Below, in pieces: positions 58,436-64,000 of a DNA stretch of 64,000 nucleotides. The stretch lies in the NCBI RefSeq assembly GCF_027596085.1, contig NC_072469.1, positions 13,227,914 to 13,291,913 on the forward strand, written 5' to 3'. The position numbers and the translations under genes were made by a program. This DNA is from Anoplopoma fimbria. Lineage: Eukaryota; Chordata; Actinopteri; Perciformes; Anoplopomatidae. The notes under the pieces were generated by a model, which saw nothing but the letters and a program-made list of their open reading frames with translations, ran no database searches and was not told the DNA's origin. Numbering within the stretch: position 1 is the first letter of the stretch; each line of letters starts with the position of its first letter.

Positions 58436-61400
58436 TCACACAAGATGAGTTGCCCGCATCCTTCTGCGCCCATGTTAACCAATAGGGCTGTTCACACCGG
58501 ATGTACTGTATAGTCTTGGCGTCCCTAGCCCTAACTCTTTTCTCTGCGTGCCACAAGCAAATCTGGCAAGAAAACACAATATAATAAATACATATTAATT
58601 GCCAAAGCTTTTGATATTCCCTCTTTCTCCCAGCTGTTCTCCTGGAGTTTTAATCCCCCCGATTTCAAATCCTTTTCAGATCCTGCTTACTTTCTTGCCT
58701 CTAGATTGCTGTGTGAAATGATTGTGCGTGTCAGGTTGCCAGTTTGGAAAACTTATAAGTATTATTGGATGCAATTCTGACTTTGCTTACTGACACCTTA
58801 AAGGAGAACAGCTAAACAAACAGAACTGCACAACAACATATGCATCCTGGTAAGGTAGAGTGTCATTAAACATTTGCATTTTGAGTATTTAGACACCAGG
58901 CAATAAGTGGGATAAACTTTTCTGGGTTAATGTGCTGCTCGAGCATCTCTCATTAGAAGAAGTGGGCCACCATGTTTGTATTCCTAATGCATGGTATCTA
59001 TACTGTAAATTAGTTGAAATATCTTCAATAGAATTAAAAAACATGGTCAAGAACAAATCCCACGCAAGTGCAATCCGAATGTCACCTGACTCAAAGCTTG
59101 GATTCCCTCATTCCACACATCTTGGGATTCAGTCATGCGACGTGGCACTTTTCAGAGAGTACACACCAGTCATGTCGTTAAGAGTGATAATCCCATAATC
59201 ACCGCAATCCTTAATGGGCTGTTTCGCTCTGAAGTGTCTCAGGCTACAGTGTGTACAGCGTCTCCCTCTGCCTTAACGAGGTTATGCAGATTTATGCAAA
59301 TTAGGTCTAATCCCCAGAACGCTGGGGAATCCGGTGTCTTGAAGTCGGGGTTGGCCGGCCTTTTTTTGTGCTGCCGCCGCTCTCTGGGAGGAAGAGGAGT
59401 CAAGGTGAATGAGAGAGGAAGTCCGAAAACAGGTGTGAGGGAGACAAAGAGGGAGCGCATGAGAGAAATGTGTGATCAAGTTATAGGAGAACCCGGAGGA
59501 GAGGGACTTGATGAATGGGGGGACGAGAGTGAAAGGGCAGCTGCCACCAGATAAAGCAGTGACAGATAGAGGTACAGGCAACGGGCTGGGAGGGGACGGA
59601 GCGCAAAATACTGGGTCTCACATGGCTTTGTCTCCACTTTATACTCTGTCAACTTTGGATTTCAAAAGATATGAGGTAATAAACAGGCACTCCCACCATC
59701 TTTAACTCATTAGCGGTGGAAACGAAAACACTTATTGATCACATCACACATATCTGAAGATGATAAATTCATTATGACGGGATTATAATCAGACTATTTT
59801 TAGTATGCTGCAACATTTCAGACGTGTTTCTAGACAGATACAAAGGTTGGAGAGCAGACACAGACGAGGAGGCAGCAGAAACAATGCAGAGATTTCATTT
59901 TAAAATGATTCCAAGCTTGAGACCAACAGAGCCAATAGGAAACAGCAGGCAAGGACCAATGCAAACTAGTACAGAAATCCAAACATAACTGAAGACAAAC
60001 CAACAACAAACAAAGGAACTGGGCTGCTATAAGGGACTGTGGTGATGGGGAAGAGGGAACAGGTGAGCTGGAGCACAGGTGAAAATAATGAGGGCGGGCC
60101 AGAAAACCAAAAAGGAGGGACAAAAAAGAGGCCGGAAATAAAACAAGATGCACGAGGAGTTGACTACAGTATAAAAGCAGGAAGCATTAAACCTGAATGA
60201 AAAACATGTAACTAAGGGGGGAAAAAAACAGAAGACCCAAAAAACTAAATTCTCTAGACACAGAAAGATGCAACACAGTCCAGTCTCAACATGAAAAGAA
60301 AAAGAAAATTGAAGCACACTTAACCCTTTACCCTGAACCATGCTACAATAAAACACAAATTATCTGAATAGTGCGCTATCATCCAATATCAACACAATGG
60401 TTTATGGATACTTTAGTTCTATATGCTTTCTTTGTTGTTCATGTCTAACTTAGAGCAGACATGCGAGTTATTGACCCACCAAGTAATGCATCAATCATGG
60501 TCTACTTTGTAAAAGTTTACTGCATTTCATTTGGATCATTTTCTTCTTTGCTTTTGTTCCAGGGGAGATGCTGCCCTTTGTTTTCAGCTTGACATCAAAG
60601 TATGGAATAAACCTGACAAGGTGCTGCTGATGCATTCAGGCTCATCTCATCTCTTCGGAGTAGAAACACAGCAGGGGCAGACGCTTTTTTATGAAAAAAG
60701 GCACAGCCAATTAGAAGCTGACGATGTGGAGGGAGATACAGAGACTCCAAGACAACTTGTAAAGTGCTTGTCATCATCTGAGAAAACAGATTGCGAGTTC
60801 ATCTTTCCCTCAATCGCTGTACAGCCACAAACATTCAGCTCTGACTTTTAAAAAAAACTGATTTTCAGAGCTTCTGGCCATCTGCAGATTTTCTGCAGCT
60901 TTCTCACAGGGGAGCCAGCACGCTCTTGGTTTTATTTACTACCAAGAACACCCAACTGCATGATGAAATTATAAAGCAATCCAAAACAAACATTAAAAGG
61001 AAAGAAATAAAAATATTTGGTATCAGTGTCCATTATGTCCCCATGGCTAAAAAACAAGATTATCCCGGTTTGATCTTAATCAACCACGGTACGTCACATT
61101 TACCTGATACTGGATGTATTATGTTCTATAAATCACATGATCTGCATTGTTTCTGGTTTATTTTTTAGCTGGTGGTGGACTATTTTTTAGACATTTTTAA
61201 ATAGACAAAGTTACGTAACCAAATGTCTATAAGCTTCAAAATACCAGTTATACAAAACTGTCTCCTTCCCCTGGAGCTCAGCAGGGTACCACACATTGGA
61301 CTCATCAATATTCCTTTCATTGTGAATATTGCAAGAAAATCATGCTATAGCTAAGCTGCATTGTTGAGTGCTGTTGTTTTCACTACAGTTCTGACTGTGA

Positions 61401-62599
61401 GGTCAGATCTGACCATGTAATCGTACTCACAGACAGCTCCAGTCAACACAGATACAATTTTATCTGTGCAAAAACATAGTCAATCCAAGGTTTATTATGA
61501 CGTCAGCATAAACTTTGTGCAACTTGTATGTGACCTTGATTTGCTTCAAGTAACAACATTTCAATAAACAAATCCTAATCCAAAGCCTTCTATGGACGTG
61601 ATTCCTCCTGTGACGTTTACTGACCCTAGGACTGGATCACTGAGCTCCCTCCTCCTTTATGGTGGATTGATACGGATTGGCTAGCCCATGGTCACAGGTT
61701 GGATTCTCTAAACAGCTAAAGCATGCATCTTTATCAGAGTGTCCTTGACCAGAAGCTGACTCTGTCCTGTCCCTCAGTGCTCCAAGTCAGACAGAATTAA
61801 ATGTCCCAGGTTCTGGACTAAATGTTCTCTCCTGGGTCACTGCTGTTAAAATAAAGACTGAATTATTAGTCAGGTTTATGTGTTGGGTATGAATGAGTTG
61901 TCGACCAGAGGGTCAAAAGGTTCAGACCATGGAAGCAGCTGGGACGATGAGGGTGGTCACACTAAATGAAACGCACTCTCTCCTTCTTTAAAAGCTACTG
62001 CTAGAGCAAGACATCCAACACCTTATTAAAAAAGACTGTAGTTGTAGTGTTGATCGACTGAACCCTGTCCTTTTGTGTATAAACAGTAGTCCCTAAACGG
62101 ATGATTTAAGCATTACACACTGAACCAGGAAGACCGAAGTCGTACCTGAACAACAACTGTGCCAATGCCTGCAGAACGAACAACTTCTATCATTATGTCC
62201 TCAAACTATGAAGAGCTTTGTTTATAAAAAAAGAAAACTTGGAGCCAACAGAGACACCACACTGCTGGAGGCCAAGGCCGTATTGCTGAGCCCGGTGGAA
62301 CTAGGCAGTCACGGGAGAACCAGATCCAGGACTAAGCGGGGCAGACTGTCAGACCCTGCTGCAGTGAACTGAGAGGTTTTCTAAAAGTGCTCTGATACAC
62401 TACCACTTTCTTTCACAGGGGTCACCAAAATCAAGAAAAATAAGTTCCTCGTAGTAACTTTAAAAGAAAAAGATAGCTAACTTTAAAATTTACATTGCAT
62501 GTTATATGCAGACAACACGTTTTCTTCTTTGTTATTTTGTTGAACTGATTAATGTTTGAGTTGCACTTCAGGTAGAACATATCTCACTGCACTAATACT
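58436..62599. other. Non-coding
   Basis: No exon recognised in about 4 kb. Purine-rich patches at 59390-59540 and 60040-60150. The stretch 59030-59330 is complex and repeat-free, CNE-like by appearance only. A 106-codon frame at 60531-60851 has no recognisable domain. Confidence 0.4.
59840..60190. repeat. Possible decayed interspersed repeat (tentative)
   Basis: A/G-rich stretch with phrases such as GGAACAGGTGAGCTGGAGCA, GGGCGGGCCAGAAAACCAAA and AAGGAGGGACAAAAAAGAGG. These resemble a fish repeat I have seen often but cannot name. No boundaries or tail found. Confidence 0.3.
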
Positions 62600-63412
62600 A
62601 TCTGGTAAAACCAAAGAGCTGGTGGTGGACTTCCACCGGGGTAAACACTCTCCTCCGGTACCAGTGAACATCCAGGGAATGGACATTGAGATCGTGAAAT
62701 CTTACAAGTACCTGGATGTTCACTTGAACAATAAACTGGACTGGACTGATCACACAAATGTGCTTTATAAAAAGGGTCAGAGCAGACTCTATCTGCTGAG
62801 GAGACTGAGGTCTTTTGGAGTGCAGGGAGCACTCCCGAGGACCTTTTTCGACTCTGTGGTGGCATCAGCCATATTTTATGGAGAGGTCTGCTGGGGCAGC
62901 AGCATCTCGACAGCCGACAGGAAGAGACTCAATAAACTTGTCAAGAAGGCCAGCAGTGTGCTGGGGTGTCCACTGGATACGGTGGAAGTGGTGGGAGACA
63001 GGAGGATGATGGCTAAGCTATCATCCCTGATGGACAACACCTCTCACCCCATGCAGGAACTCTGGCAGCTCTGTGCAGCTCCTTCAGCCACCGGCTGCTT
63101 CACCCCGGTGTGTGAAGGAGAGGTACCGCAGGTCCTTCCTTCCAGCTGCTGTCAGGTTGCACAACCAGCTCTGCTCCCAGTAGACCACACAACACTAAAA
63201 ACCTCTGCAATACTAATACACTGTGCAATACAATAGTTACAATAGTTTCTGTCTGTGTATATAATATTTCAGTCACTGTGGATTCTTTACTGTTTTTTAT
63301 TGCTATGTCTTATTATTTTTAATATGTCTCTTGTTTGCACTATCCTCTATGCTGCTGTAATCCTGTAAATTTCCCCGCTGCGGGACTAATAAAGGATTAT
63401 CTTATTTTATCT
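62600..63412 (+). mobile_element. 3' end of a non-LTR retrotransposon (Rex1/CR1-like)
   Basis: The fragment holds the C-terminal third of a reverse transcriptase, a 3' UTR of about 230 nt and a 3' end reading CCCCGCTGCGGGACTAATAA then AGGATTATCTTATTTTATC. Fish LINEs of the jockey superfamily commonly end this way, with a short TTATC-type tail. 5'-truncated and frameshifted. Clade assignment (Rex1/Babar or CR1) is from memory of family appearance only. Confidence 0.75.
62607..63183 (+). pseudogene. Reverse-transcriptase C-terminus, frameshifted
   Basis: The recognisable part runs from KTKELVVDFHRG through KSYKYLDVHLNNKLDW, then LYLLRRLRSFGVQG and GEVCWGSSISTADRKRLNKL, to VVGDRRMMAKLSSL and DNTSHPM. 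After about 63060 the frame changes. CSSFSHRLLHPG is read in one frame and CVKERYRRSFLPAAVRLHNQ in another, ending at TAG 63181-63183. There are therefore at least two indels near the end. This region is the thumb and connection part after the catalytic YxDD motif; the catalytic core and endonuclease are missing. Inactive fragment. Confidence 0.82.
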
Positions 63413-63783
63413 GTTTTGCAGCAATATCCTGTAATTTTAGGATAATGGAAAATGCCTAAACAATAGCAAAAGTAGAGAGAAATCATATAACTAGCAAATT
63501 AACTCAGTAATAGCTAACATTTTAAATTAAGCTTGTTTGTTGTTGGATTATTAATGGAAAGCTTTTTCCTGCAAGCACACACAGAATATCCATATACCAC
63601 AACCTCTCCCCCTCAGCAGGTGCCATGTTGCCCGGCTGGACACGTACTCATTTGAGATGCGAAGGCAGTTAGGCATGGCAACACAGCGGGCATCTGCTGG
63701 GCGTCAGAGAGATGGAAAGGGGAAGGAGGGATGGAGAGGGGGAGAAAAGAGGTTGTCAAAAGAGACAAAGAGCAGAAAGGAGG

Positions 63784-63786
<3 letters not shown>
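63413..63786. other. Non-coding
   Basis: No exon recognised; becomes purine-rich from about 63690. Confidence 0.4.
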
Positions 63787-63840
<54 letters not shown>

Positions 63841-63848
63841 GAGAGAAG
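63787..63848. repeat. (GA)n microsatellite
   Basis: About 30 GA units with one GATAGA interruption; part of a longer polypurine tract. Confidence 0.95.
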
Positions 63849-64000
63849 AGTGTTTACAAGCTCCGAGAGTTTTACAAGTGTGTGTGTGCGCGCTTGGGTC
63901 TCTTATGTTCTTTTGTGTGCCCGCTTGGTAACGTGTGGGTGTATGTGTGTATGAACGGGAGACAGGGAAGAAGATGGGAGAAGAGACGGAGAGAGAGAGA
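63849..64000. other. Non-coding window end
   Basis: Short GT-rich then GA-rich sequence; the window ends inside another GA run. Confidence 0.5.

Overview
The window looks like gene-poor, repeat-rich nuclear DNA of a ray-finned (teleost) fish. The evidence is one recognisable vertebrate coding exon with correct splice sites, about 16 long (CA/GT)n arrays, and several repeat families I know from fish genomes: an L2/UnaL2-type LINE with a (TGTAA)n tail, a Tc1/mariner-type MITE, an element beginning TTAAAGGTACAGTGTGTA, and a Charlie/GTF2IRD2-like hAT transposon. No bacterial genes, operons, rRNA, tRNA or CRISPR arrays were seen.

The only host coding sequence I can support is on the minus strand at 44147-44377. 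It is a 231-nt exon encoding most of the N-terminal PAS domain of an erg-type voltage-gated potassium channel (KCNH2/6/7 family). It corresponds exactly to human KCNH2 exon 2, including the phases at both ends. Exons 1 and 3 were not found. If that is right, the rest of the window is mostly intron 2 (positions below 44147) and intron 1 (positions above 44377) of this gene, and both introns are very long.

Layout. 1-5000: anonymous DNA, a degraded hAT-like MITE near 1 kb and a broken reverse-transcriptase tail at 4.3 kb. 5003-5720: 5'-truncated L2 LINE on the minus strand. 6-19 kb: microsatellites, polypurine tracts and a 284-bp MITE at 14.7 kb. 19.4-20.2 kb: first of three copies of a dispersed fish repeat (others at 38.0 and 57.9 kb). 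21-31 kb: dense GT/CA arrays separated by AT-rich, CNE-like sequence. 31-44 kb: anonymous intronic DNA. 44.1-44.4 kb: the channel exon, with a (UG)n tract 180 nt below its donor in the transcript. 47.9-50.9 kb: a nested pair, a 2.6-kb hAT with 8-bp target duplication and a broken transposase inside an older fish MITE; the transposase also carries a 21-bp minisatellite. 52.4-55.3 kb: an A-B-A' tandem duplication whose B segment is a near-identical copy of a segment 1.7 kb away. 62.6-63.4 kb: 3' end of a second non-LTR retrotransposon. The window ends in a (GA)n-rich tract.

The genes do not form a pathway. What stands out is genome dynamics: nested insertions, a templated duplication, a minisatellite inside a transposase, several perfect hairpins, and a marked excess of purine-rich tracts on the plus strand. 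I did not find a convincing new protein-coding system here.
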